A stretch of DNA of 55,968 nucleotides from Candidatus Sulfopaludibacter sp. GTDB lineage: Bacteria > Acidobacteriota > Terriglobia > Bryobacterales > Bryobacteraceae. The stretch spans positions 1 to 55,968 of the forward strand of contig JARLGM010000024.1 of the NCBI GenBank assembly GCA_031292755.1, read 5' to 3'. Positions 39,301 through 47,376 of this stretch are shown piece after piece. The position numbers and the translations under genes were made by a program. The first letter of the stretch is position 1. Every line of letters starts with the position of its first letter. The notes below the pieces were generated by a model. The model saw only the letters and a program-made list of their open reading frames with translations. It was not told the DNA's origin and searched no databases.

Positions 39301-40037
39301 AACACACGCTCTTCGCCATTTTTGTTTGCGCCGGACTGGGACGCGCCAGTTCGCTGCCGGCGCTGCTGGATCTTGCCGCCAAATCCGCCGAACGTGAAAT
39401 CACGGCTCTCTCTTCGGTGACCTGCACCGAAACCGTGGTCGAAACCAAAGTCAGCCTCAAGGATAAGACCGAGGAGCGCCGCCGCCAGACTTTCGATTAT
39501 CTGGTGCTGGTGGATACCGGCGATGGCGGCCTGTCCCTGACCGAATCGCGCGTGGAGCAGGGCAAGGCCAAAGACACGGCGCGGCCTCTGCTCGCCTCCA
39601 CCGGGTTCGCCACCATGATGCTCATCCTCCACCCCTACTACCAGAACAGCTTCGATTTCACCGACCTGGGAACCGCGGAGCAGAGCGGACGCACGTGGCG
39701 GCGGCTGGGCTTTGAGTTCCGTCCCGGCCGCCGCAGTCCGAGCATTCTTCGCGCCGGAGCCCGCGAATATCCGCTCGCCTGGAAGGGCGAAGTGCTGCTG
39801 GACGAGGTCACCGGGCAGGTGGCGGCGATTCACGCCAGCCTGGGTTCGCAACTGGAAGAGATCGGCCTGGAGAGCCTGGAAGCCAGCGTCCGCTACGGGC
39901 CGGACTGGCTGCCCGTGGAGGCGATCGTCGATCTGAAGACCCGCCATCAGCACTGGCGCAACGTTCACGAATTCGGAAGCTATAAGCGGTTTGAGGTGAA
40001 CACTACCGAAAAGCGGGAAGGAGCCAAACAACCATGA
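39297..40037 (+). CDS. Exported protein of the cytochrome operon, unknown function
   Basis: A 246-residue protein. The ATG at 39297 overlaps the barrel-gene stop (ATGA); the longer frame upstream is not used. The signal peptide is about 1-18 (FAIFVCAGLGRASS). The mature part is mixed alpha/beta with repeated outward-facing strands (RRLGFEFRPGR, GEVLLDEVTGQVAAIHASL, YKRFEVNTT). It contains one internal Cys (TCTETVVETK) and no heme motif. The central section recalls outer-membrane-lipoprotein-sorting-like folds (LolA/LolB type), but this is only an impression. It is coupled to genes on both sides by four-base overlaps, so it is very probably part of the same electron-transfer complex or its assembly. 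Confidence 0.75.
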   Translation: MKHTLFAIFVCAGLGRASSLPALLDLAAKSAEREITALSSVTCTETVVETKVSLKDKTEERRRQTFDYLVLVDTGDGGLSLTESRVEQGKAKDTARPLLASTGFATMMLILHPYYQNSFDFTDLGTAEQSGRTWRRLGFEFRPGRRSPSILRAGAREYPLAWKGEVLLDEVTGQVAAIHASLGSQLEEIGLESLEASVRYGPDWLPVEAIVDLKTRHQHWRNVHEFGSYKRFEVNTTEKREGAKQP

Positions 40038-40969
40038 CCGTTCTGACCGCTACACCGAAGAAGAGCAAGCCCCTCACCCTGCACACCATCCTGGTCGCGG
40101 CGATGGCGAGCGCCCTGCTGGCGGCCTTCATCTATGTCTTCGCCATCGGCTTGAGCTACTATTTCCTGCCGCTCGCCGACCGGCCGTTTCATCCGCTGCA
40201 TCGCCAGTTGAGGCCCACGGGACCGGTCGGCCTGGGTTTCGGCGTCTTCTCCACGCTGCTGTTCGCGGCCATCTATGTGTATCCGCTGCGCAAGAAGTGG
40301 ACGTGGCTCCGCAAGATCGGCACCACCAGACACTGGTTGGATTTTCATATCGTGATGGGGCTGGCCGCCCCCCTGCTGGTGGCCCTGCATTCGGCATTCA
40401 AATTCGGCGGGCTCGCCGGCATGGCTTACTGGATCATGATGGCGGTGGTAGCCAGCGGCATCGTGGGCCGGTATCTCTACGCGCAGATCCCTCGCAGTAA
40501 GAAAGATGCCGAAGTCTCGCTGGCGGAATTGCAGAAGACCAGCGCGCAACTGGCCGCGGACCTGCACAGCCAGAAGTTGATCGCCGAGGAAGTGTGGCTG
40601 CCGCTGGTGACACCCGTGCGGCGCGAGGACGTCTGGCGAATGTCCCTGGGAGGCGCGCTGGCGCGTATGCTGGCAATCGATCTGGCGCGCCCGTTCCGCA
40701 TGGCCGCGTTACGCCGGCAAGCGCTCTCGCCCGCGGAACGTGTGCGGACGTTGGGCGGCCTGCTCGCCAGCAGTCACGCCGATCTGGAACGCGTAGTCGG
40801 TCTGGCGCGCCGTCAATCCTGGCTGACCGCCAAAATCTGTTTCCTGGATCGCGCCGGCCAGATCTTCAAGATGTGGCATGTGGTGCACCGCCCGTTCAGT
40901 TATGCATTTTTGATTCTGCTGGCAATCCATATCGGCATGGCCGCGTGGATGGGCTTCTTACGGTTCTAA
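40034..40969 (+). CDS. Membrane cytochrome-b-like protein
   Basis: A 311-residue integral membrane protein; the ATG at 40034 overlaps the previous stop. Four or five hydrophobic helices carry candidate heme b ligands: RPFHPLHRQL between helices 1 and 2, WLDFHIVMGLAAPLLVALHSAFKFGG in helix 3, and WHVVHRPFSYAFLILLAIHIGMA in the last helix. A cytoplasmic, helical insert (about 155-265) separates the third and final helix pairs. This His pattern resembles di-heme b-type quinol-oxidising or ferric-reductase-like proteins. It is the likely inner-membrane electron entry point for the multiheme cytochromes (inference from operon position). Confidence 0.78.
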   Translation: MTVLTATPKKSKPLTLHTILVAAMASALLAAFIYVFAIGLSYYFLPLADRPFHPLHRQLRPTGPVGLGFGVFSTLLFAAIYVYPLRKKWTWLRKIGTTRHWLDFHIVMGLAAPLLVALHSAFKFGGLAGMAYWIMMAVVASGIVGRYLYAQIPRSKKDAEVSLAELQKTSAQLAADLHSQKLIAEEVWLPLVTPVRREDVWRMSLGGALARMLAIDLARPFRMAALRRQALSPAERVRTLGGLLASSHADLERVVGLARRQSWLTAKICFLDRAGQIFKMWHVVHRPFSYAFLILLAIHIGMAAWMGFLRF

Positions 40970-40979
40970 CAGGTGAAAT

Positions 40980-41078
40980 ATGGACACAATACTGGCTTTC
41001 TCCATCGCATTTGCAGTGACTGCTTACTTCGTACGGCGGGACCGGAAACGCTCCAACCGCCCGCGCAAGCCGCTATGA
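40980..41078 (+). CDS. 32-residue single-span membrane peptide
   Basis: A short gene of 32 codons plus stop starting ten bases after the cytochrome-b-like gene. A good ribosome site, AGGTGA, lies just before the ATG. The product has one hydrophobic helix (residues 3-18, TILAFSIAFAVTAYFV) followed by a very basic tail (RRDRKRSNRPRKP), giving a clear Nin-Cin or N-out/C-in single-span topology. It is last in the cytochrome operon. Small subunits of this kind stabilise oxidases and cytochrome bc-type complexes (for example CcoQ or CydX), so an accessory subunit is likely (inference). Confidence 0.6.
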   Translation: MDTILAFSIAFAVTAYFVRRDRKRSNRPRKPL

Positions 41079-41220
41079 ACGGCCGGGGGCAGGGCGGTAA
41101 TCGGCTCCATCGAGCTATGCGGCAACTTGCCACCCCAAGCGCGTGGACTAGCCTGCCGTTCCCTGTGTTTTCAAGCAACTATTCTTGGCAAATGCTGTGC
41201 TCGGTAAGCTGAAGGGGTTC

Positions 41221-43665
41221 ATGGTTCAGGCAAAGCGAAAACGGGGAAAGCCGGTGGCCGCCGTGCTGATCGTGCTCCTTTCCGCGTCGCTGGGCGTGCT
41301 GGCGGACTGGCGCGCGCCAGGCGTCAGCCGCTATGCCAAAGACTGGCTGATGCGCCAGCGCGGCGGCTTGCCGGTCCCCGGCGATATCGCCATCGTCGCC
41401 ATAGACGAAACGAGCATCGCCGCGTTGGGCCGCTTCCCCTGGCCCAGGCAGGTGCTCGCGGACGCCATTGAGATGCTGAAGCGCGACGAACCCAAAGTCA
41501 TCGCCGTGGACGTGCTGTTCCCCGACCCCACCAACCCGGAGAACGATGGCGCGCTGGCCCGCGCCGTATCTGGCGCCGGCAACGTGGTGCTGGCCGCGCA
41601 GTTGGTGGATTCGCCGGTGCACGGCGGACCGGCAACCTGGCTGGCGCCCATCCCGCCGCTGGCCCGGGCGGCGCAAAGTGTGGGCCACGTCAACGTACAG
41701 GTGGAATCGGAAGGCACGGCACGGCAGATCGCGGTGCAGGCGGCCGACGATGCCGGCGAAACGCACTTCGCCATGCCGGTGGAAGCGGTGAGACTGGCTG
41801 ACCGCACCCCCCCGCAAGGCGTCTCCTTCAACGGCCGGGCGCTGGTTATGGGCAGCCGCTCGATTCCGCTTGAAGTCTCTCCTGCCCCCGTGATCCTGGG
41901 CCGGAGCGGCGCGCCCGCCACGCGGCTCCAGACCGGCCGCATGACCATCGACTACATCGGCCCGGCCGGCTCCTTCGAACCCGTCACCTTCAGCCTGGTG
42001 GACGTGCTGCGTGGCGCGTTCCACGGCCGCTTCCACGATAAATACGTCTTGATCGGCGCGACGGCCGCCACCCTGGGCGATCGCATCGCTTCGCCGTTCC
42101 AGCACCAGACCGATGCGCACGCCGACGAACACGGCGTCCTGATGCCGGGCGTGGAGGTGCTGGCCAATGCCCTGAACACTATTTTGCGTGCGCGCTATTA
42201 CGCGGAAACCGGCGCGTCCGGCGCCTTCCTCTGGGCGGCCCTGATTGCGGCACTCACGCTCTTTATCCTGGAATATGCCCAGGGCAGGCTGGAGATGGTT
42301 CGCCAGGCGGGGGCCTTGCTCCTGCTGGCTGCGGCGCTGGTGTTCGCCGCCGAACTGGAATTCAACCGCCTGCTGATTTTTCCGCCCTTGGTACCGTGCC
42401 TGTTCTCACTCGCCGTTGCCGGCATTCTGAGCCTTCTGTGGCGGTCGTTTCTGGCCAGTTCCCGCCTGGAGGAGAGCATCGAGCGGTTGTCCCAATCCAG
42501 CGGAATTTTGCCCGCTCCGTCAGCGCGGCCGGAAGCGCCCGAGCGCAGCCTGCTCCCCCACGGACTGGAATGGAAGGCGCAAAAGGTGGGGCAACTGAAT
42601 GCCGCCCTGGTGGAGCGCGCGCGGTTTGTAGACCAGGCCCTGCGCAGCGTGGAAGACGGCCTCATCATCGCCACACCGCAGGGCATCATCACCTTCGTCA
42701 ATCGCAGCGCAGGCGATATTCTCGGAACGCCACCCCGCGTACTCGCCGGCCAGGACCTGCTTCAGCGCCTCACCCTGACGGACCCAGACCTGCTGCGTCG
42801 CGTGGTGGTGGACCGCGCCCGCGTGGAACGGGAAATCGAAATCCGCGATCCCCGCCCGCGACGCTATATCCTCCGCATGGCGGCGGTGGAGGGCGGCGAA
42901 AATGGCGGCGGAGTTATTTCGGGAATTGTCGTTTCGCTTTCCGACGTCACCCGCCAGCACGAATTGCAGCAGACCAAGAACGACGTCATCGCCCTGGTTT
43001 CTCACGAAATGCGCACGCCGCTCACCGCCATCCAGGGCATGACCGAACTCCTGGCGAACTACGAAATTGAGCCGGACCGCCGCAAAGAGATCAGCTCGGC
43101 CATCAACGGCGAAGTCAAGCGCCTCACCGGCATGATCACCGAATACCTGGACATCACCCGCCTGGAATCCGGAGCCACCGCCTTGCGGAAAACTCCGGCG
43201 CGCGTAGAGCCGCTGCTGCAACGGATCGTGCTGCTGCTGGAACCGGTGGCGGCACAGCGCGGCATCCGGCTTGCGCTGGCGCTCCCGCCCGGCCTTCCGG
43301 TGCTATTCGCCGATATCGACCTGCTGGGCCGCGCCGTGGAAAACCTGGTGTCGAACGCCATCAAGTACAGCCCGAATTCCACGGAAGTAACCATTCGCGC
43401 CGAGCTCTGGCACGACGGCATCGCCATTTCCGTAAGTGACCAGGGCTACGGCATCGCCGAGCCGGATCTGCCGCGTGTGTTCGAAAAATTCTACCGCGTC
43501 CCCCGCGTGGAAGACGCCGGAGTTCCCGGCACCGGGCTGGGACTGGCGCTGGTGCGCGAGATTGCGGAGTTGCACGGCGGCACTGCCGGCGTCACCAGCA
43601 AGGTCAACCAGGGCTCCACCTTCACCCTGCGGATTCCGGCCAGGGATGCCGGCCATGCGGGATAG
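41221..43665 (+). CDS. CHASE2-PAS sensor histidine kinase
   Basis: An 814-residue membrane kinase. An N-terminal helix (about 13-30) is followed by an extracytoplasmic CHASE2 domain (about 35-320, with DIAIVAIDETSIAALGRFPWPR, VIAVDVLF and YVLIGATA), three C-terminal helices (about 335-410), a short coiled coil, a PAS domain (about 460-580), HisKA with His595 in SHEMRTPLTAIQGM, and HATPase_c (NAIKYSP, DQGYGI, GTGLGLAL). The ATG at 41221 has AAGGGG upstream; a TTG at 41185 is in frame but lacks a site. The CHASE2 ligand is unknown. An NtrC-type regulator and a FecR protein follow. Confidence 0.92.
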   Translation: MVQAKRKRGKPVAAVLIVLLSASLGVLADWRAPGVSRYAKDWLMRQRGGLPVPGDIAIVAIDETSIAALGRFPWPRQVLADAIEMLKRDEPKVIAVDVLFPDPTNPENDGALARAVSGAGNVVLAAQLVDSPVHGGPATWLAPIPPLARAAQSVGHVNVQVESEGTARQIAVQAADDAGETHFAMPVEAVRLADRTPPQGVSFNGRALVMGSRSIPLEVSPAPVILGRSGAPATRLQTGRMTIDYIGPAGSFEPVTFSLVDVLRGAFHGRFHDKYVLIGATAATLGDRIASPFQHQTDAHADEHGVLMPGVEVLANALNTILRARYYAETGASGAFLWAALIAALTLFILEYAQGRLEMVRQAGALLLLAAALVFAAELEFNRLLIFPPLVPCLFSLAVAGILSLLWRSFLASSRLEESIERLSQSSGILPAPSARPEAPERSLLPHGLEWKAQKVGQLNAALVERARFVDQALRSVEDGLIIATPQGIITFVNRSAGDILGTPPRVLAGQDLLQRLTLTDPDLLRRVVVDRARVEREIEIRDPRPRRYILRMAAVEGGENGGGVISGIVVSLSDVTRQHELQQTKNDVIALVSHEMRTPLTAIQGMTELLANYEIEPDRRKEISSAINGEVKRLTGMITEYLDITRLESGATALRKTPARVEPLLQRIVLLLEPVAAQRGIRLALALPPGLPVLFADIDLLGRAVENLVSNAIKYSPNSTEVTIRAELWHDGIAISVSDQGYGIAEPDLPRVFEKFYRVPRVEDAGVPGTGLGLALVREIAELHGGTAGVTSKVNQGSTFTLRIPARDAGHAG

Positions 43666-43743
43666 TACACTGGGAAAATGCCGGCCGCGCTCGCCCGCCG
43701 GCACGGCCTCGCCTTCGCCGTTCGGTCGAGGGGTTTCTGAAGC

Positions 43744-45186
43744 ATGTCAAACCAGCCGAAAATTCTAATCGCCGACGATGAACGCAACATCCGCCTGATG
43801 CTGGAGACCGGGCTCACGCTCAACGGCTTCCGCGTGGCCAGCGTGCGCACCGGGCGGGAAGCCCTGGAAGCCGCGTCCAGCGGTGAGTTCGACGCCATTT
43901 TGAGCGACGTCTACATGCCCGATGGCGGCGGCCTGGAACTGGTGGATTCCCTGCGCGCCGCCGATCCCAAAATTCCCATCGTGCTGATGACGGCCCAAGG
44001 TTCCCTACAGGTAGCCGTGGAAGCCGTAGCCCGCGGCGCCACCGATTTTATCGGCAAGCCCTTCGATATCTCCGCCGTGGTGGCCCTGCTCCGCCGCTAC
44101 CTGGAAGCACGCCGCGAAGCCGACGCCGAAACCGCGCCCGAAGATCCGCCGCAGGACTTCACCAGCTCCGGCCTGGTGGGACGCAGCGCCGCCATGGTGG
44201 AAGTCTACAAACTGGTGGCACAGGCCGCCCGCGCCGACGTCAACGTGCTCATCACCGGCGAATCCGGCACCGGCAAAGAACTGGTGGCTCACGCTATCCA
44301 CGATTTCAGCAAGCGCAAGCCGCGGCCGTTCCTCTCGGTCAACTGCTCCGGCCTGACCGACACGCTGCTGGAATCGGAACTGTTCGGGCACGTGCGCGGC
44401 GCCTTCACGGGAGCCGATCGCGATCGCGCCGGCCTGTTCGAAGCCGCCGATGGCGGCACGCTCTTCCTGGACGAGCTGGCATCCACCAGCCCGGCATTCC
44501 AGGCCAGCCTGCTGCGCGTTTTGCAGAGCGGAGAGGTGCGGCGCGTGGGTTCCACGCAATCTCGCCGCGTGAACGTGCGGGTGACCGGCGCCAGCAACGC
44601 ACCCCTGCAACAGCTCGTCGCCGCGGGCAGCTTTCGCGCGGACCTTTACTATCGCCTCAGCGTCCTCAGTCTGGAGCTGCCGCCTCTCCGCCGGCGTGCG
44701 GGGGACGTGGAACTGTTGAGCGGCCATTTCCTGCGGCTGTTTCAACCCGCGGGCGAAGCCCCCGTGCGCCTCACGCGCGAAGCCTGCGAGGCGCTCGCCG
44801 CGCATGATTTTCCCGGCAACGTGCGGGAACTGGAGAATGCGCTGCGCCGCGCCCTGGCCCTCTCCTCGGGAGGACTCATCACCATCGATTGCCTGCCTCC
44901 CGAAATCGCGGCCTTCCGCCGCAACAAATCCTCCGCCGCCGCGAAGGAGCAGCAACTCATTGCCGACCGCCCCAATATGGACGAGCTCCAGCGCCGCTAT
45001 CTCCAGCTCGTGCTGGAAGAAAACCATTGGAACCGCAGGCGCGCCGCAGCCGTCCTTAACCTCGACCGCCGGACCATTCAGCGTCTGATCGCCCGCTACC
45101 AGTTTCAAGGCGCGCCCGATCTAGAGGACGACGCGGAGACCGAAGCGGGAAACGAATCTGCGGAAAGGCCCCTGGATAGTCAGTGA
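43744..45186 (+). CDS. NtrC-family sigma-54-dependent response regulator
   Basis: A 480-residue regulator. The receiver domain has Asp55 (SDVYMPDGGG) and Lys in GKPFD. The central AAA+ domain has Walker A GESGTGKE (about 176-183), the sigma-54 contact loop GAFTGA, Walker B GGTLFLDE and R-finger-type RVNVRVTGA. The C-terminal Fis-type helix-turn-helix contains NHWNRRRAAAVLNLDRRTIQRLI. All elements for activating sigma-54 promoters are intact. GAGGGG precedes the ATG. It overlaps the FecR gene by four bases (GTGA) and is probably partnered with the upstream CHASE2 kinase. Confidence 0.94.
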   Translation: MSNQPKILIADDERNIRLMLETGLTLNGFRVASVRTGREALEAASSGEFDAILSDVYMPDGGGLELVDSLRAADPKIPIVLMTAQGSLQVAVEAVARGATDFIGKPFDISAVVALLRRYLEARREADAETAPEDPPQDFTSSGLVGRSAAMVEVYKLVAQAARADVNVLITGESGTGKELVAHAIHDFSKRKPRPFLSVNCSGLTDTLLESELFGHVRGAFTGADRDRAGLFEAADGGTLFLDELASTSPAFQASLLRVLQSGEVRRVGSTQSRRVNVRVTGASNAPLQQLVAAGSFRADLYYRLSVLSLELPPLRRRAGDVELLSGHFLRLFQPAGEAPVRLTREACEALAAHDFPGNVRELENALRRALALSSGGLITIDCLPPEIAAFRRNKSSAAAKEQQLIADRPNMDELQRRYLQLVLEENHWNRRRAAAVLNLDRRTIQRLIARYQFQGAPDLEDDAETEAGNESAERPLDSQ

Positions 45187-47303
45187 CACCGGTGCGACAA
45201 GGAGCGGCGCGTGCGATAGGCGCGGCCGCTGCTGTTCTGTGCATCGCGCTGGCAGGCGCCGGCAGCCTCGCGGCCCAGACGGGTCCGGTGGTGGCGCGCG
45301 CCGCCAGCGTGACCGGCAACGCCGTGGTGTTCACCGCCAGTTCGGGAAACTCATTTGGCCTTTCCGCGGGATTCCTGTTGAATCCCGGTGACCGGGTAGA
45401 TACCCGAAGCGGCGGCCGCGTGGTGATCGATCTCAGCGACGGCAGCATGGTCGTGGTCGAGCCGCAATCTGTCGTCGTGCTCAAGGATTTCCGGCAGGCG
45501 GAATCGCTCCGCGAGCTGTTCGAAATCCTGCTGGGTAAAGTGCGGGTCAGCATCAATCACTTTGGCAACCGTCCCAATCCGTATCGCATGAACAGTCCCA
45601 CCGCCTCCATCGCGGTGCGCGGCACCGAGTTCAGCATCGAAGTCTCACCCACCGGCGACACCCGGGTGATTGTGTACCAGGGCTCCGTGGAGGTGACCAG
45701 CCTTTCCGACCCCGGCCAATCGGTGCTCGTGGAAGCCGGCCGCGGAGTCCTCATCCAGGCGGGACGCGACTTCCACATGCTGGCCGCCCCCGGAATCCCC
45801 TTTGCCGGACGCCAGGATCAGGACGATCGAAACCAGCGCGCGCAGGCCAACGCCGTCTACGATCAGACTGGCGGCTATACCCAGACCGCCGGCGCTTCGC
45901 AGCAGGCGCACGGCGATTCCGATGGCGCCACGCTGCGCGCCACCGCCAGCGCCTACGATAACTACGTGGCCGGCCTGTCCGATCTGGCCCAGGTCCCTTT
46001 CCTCGACCGCTTCAACGCCCTCGCGGAACCCTATTTGGACACCCTGGAAAATCCGGCATACGCCACCCAGTTTCACGCGGCGGAAGGGCGCGTCTTCCTG
46101 CTGCCGACCTTCGGCGGCGGACTCGCATGGAACGGAAGCAACCAGACCTACGGTCCCGCCGGCGCGCAATCCACCGACTACGGCCTGTCGCCCCAGGTCT
46201 CGGCTTTCAGCCCTATCGGCAATTCCGGCTTTGTGGCCGGCGGCTCTCTTTCCTTCACGCGCGCCGGCGACAGCGCGCTCACCTCCACGCCGGATGAGGA
46301 TCCCGTCCCCACCGGCCAAGGCTCCTCCGGAGTGCCCGTGAGCGGCCGCACAACCAGCAATTTCTATTCCGGCTCGGTGGTGCTGGCGCGCCGCATCGGG
46401 TCCGCCACCAGCTTCGGAGTGGAGCTGGAATCCCTGCGCGGCAACGGCTCGCTGGCGAGCACCAGCACGGATACCGACTTCACGCCATCGGTGGAACAGA
46501 TCTCTTCCGCATCGCGCATCTCGCAGACCAGCATCACCGCCGGCCTGTCCAGAGATCTCAACGCCACAACCACGCTGGGCATTTTCTATCGCTACGGACT
46601 CATTTCCGCCACGGATCATGACCTGAGCCACACCATCAACGGCTCACCCGCCACTCTGAATTCCACGGACTCGTCCGGCCACTCTTCCGAAGTCGGCCTC
46701 CGCCTGCGCGGCGTCATCACGCCGAAACTGTTCTACGGCATCACCGGCAGTTGGTCGGGCATTGCCTTGGGCGATGGCCTGGTGCGCACCGGCACGGCCA
46801 ACTCTCACGAACAGGATCGCGCGCAGAACGGATCGGTGGGGCTAGGCCTGAGCTACGCCCTGCTCCGCCGCGCCATCCTCACCTTCGATACCGCCGCCGG
46901 CGTTTCCCGGATCGCGGCCCTGCGTCTGCAAGACTCTACCGGTCTGGCCGTGCAGAACGGCACGGCCAACAGTCGTTTCCTTTCCACCCATGTCGCCGTG
47001 CAGGTGGATCTCACCCGCCGGCTGTTCGTCACCGCATCGTACCTGAACGTCTGGCACGCCCAGCATCTGAACGTCAACCTGTTCGCGGATTCCACCGGCG
47101 CCCTGAGCATGGTGCAGGACTCGTTCTTCCCCACCACCCTGACCGCGTATCAGCTCGCCTCGCACTTTTCCGATTTCGGCGTGGGCTGGCGCTTCTCGCC
47201 CAACCTGTTCGTGCAATACCTGTTCTCCACCGATTACGGCGTCACCACTCCAAGCCACGCCCTGATGCTGCGCTACACCTTCCGCTTCCACAAAGCCGAG
47301 TAA
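45183..47303 (+). CDS. FecR-domain protein with predicted beta-barrel C-terminus
   Basis: A 706-residue exported protein starting at GTG 45183, overlapping the regulator stop. A signal peptide (ending GSLAAQ) is followed by a FecR domain (about 55-190: GDRVDTRSGGRVVIDLSDGSMVVVEP, then SPTASIAVRGTEFSIEV, GSVEVTS). A spacer rich in Gln/Ala/Thr leads to a C-terminal region (about 290-706) of alternating strands and short turns, ending LMLRYTFRFHKAE, consistent with an outer-membrane barrel. FecR usually couples surface signals to gene control, and FecR with CHASE2 kinases is a recurrent pairing. The product may monitor the outer membrane for the kinase above (inference). Confidence 0.82.
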   Translation: MTPVRQGAARAIGAAAAVLCIALAGAGSLAAQTGPVVARAASVTGNAVVFTASSGNSFGLSAGFLLNPGDRVDTRSGGRVVIDLSDGSMVVVEPQSVVVLKDFRQAESLRELFEILLGKVRVSINHFGNRPNPYRMNSPTASIAVRGTEFSIEVSPTGDTRVIVYQGSVEVTSLSDPGQSVLVEAGRGVLIQAGRDFHMLAAPGIPFAGRQDQDDRNQRAQANAVYDQTGGYTQTAGASQQAHGDSDGATLRATASAYDNYVAGLSDLAQVPFLDRFNALAEPYLDTLENPAYATQFHAAEGRVFLLPTFGGGLAWNGSNQTYGPAGAQSTDYGLSPQVSAFSPIGNSGFVAGGSLSFTRAGDSALTSTPDEDPVPTGQGSSGVPVSGRTTSNFYSGSVVLARRIGSATSFGVELESLRGNGSLASTSTDTDFTPSVEQISSASRISQTSITAGLSRDLNATTTLGIFYRYGLISATDHDLSHTINGSPATLNSTDSSGHSSEVGLRLRGVITPKLFYGITGSWSGIALGDGLVRTGTANSHEQDRAQNGSVGLGLSYALLRRAILTFDTAAGVSRIAALRLQDSTGLAVQNGTANSRFLSTHVAVQVDLTRRLFVTASYLNVWHAQHLNVNLFADSTGALSMVQDSFFPTTLTAYQLASHFSDFGVGWRFSPNLFVQYLFSTDYGVTTPSHALMLRYTFRFHKAE

Positions 47304-47376
47304 CTCGGGCCCGACCCGCTTGCCAACGAAGTATTCTTTGTGAAATCATCCGGCTTCCAGGAGCCCTTGAAGAGCT

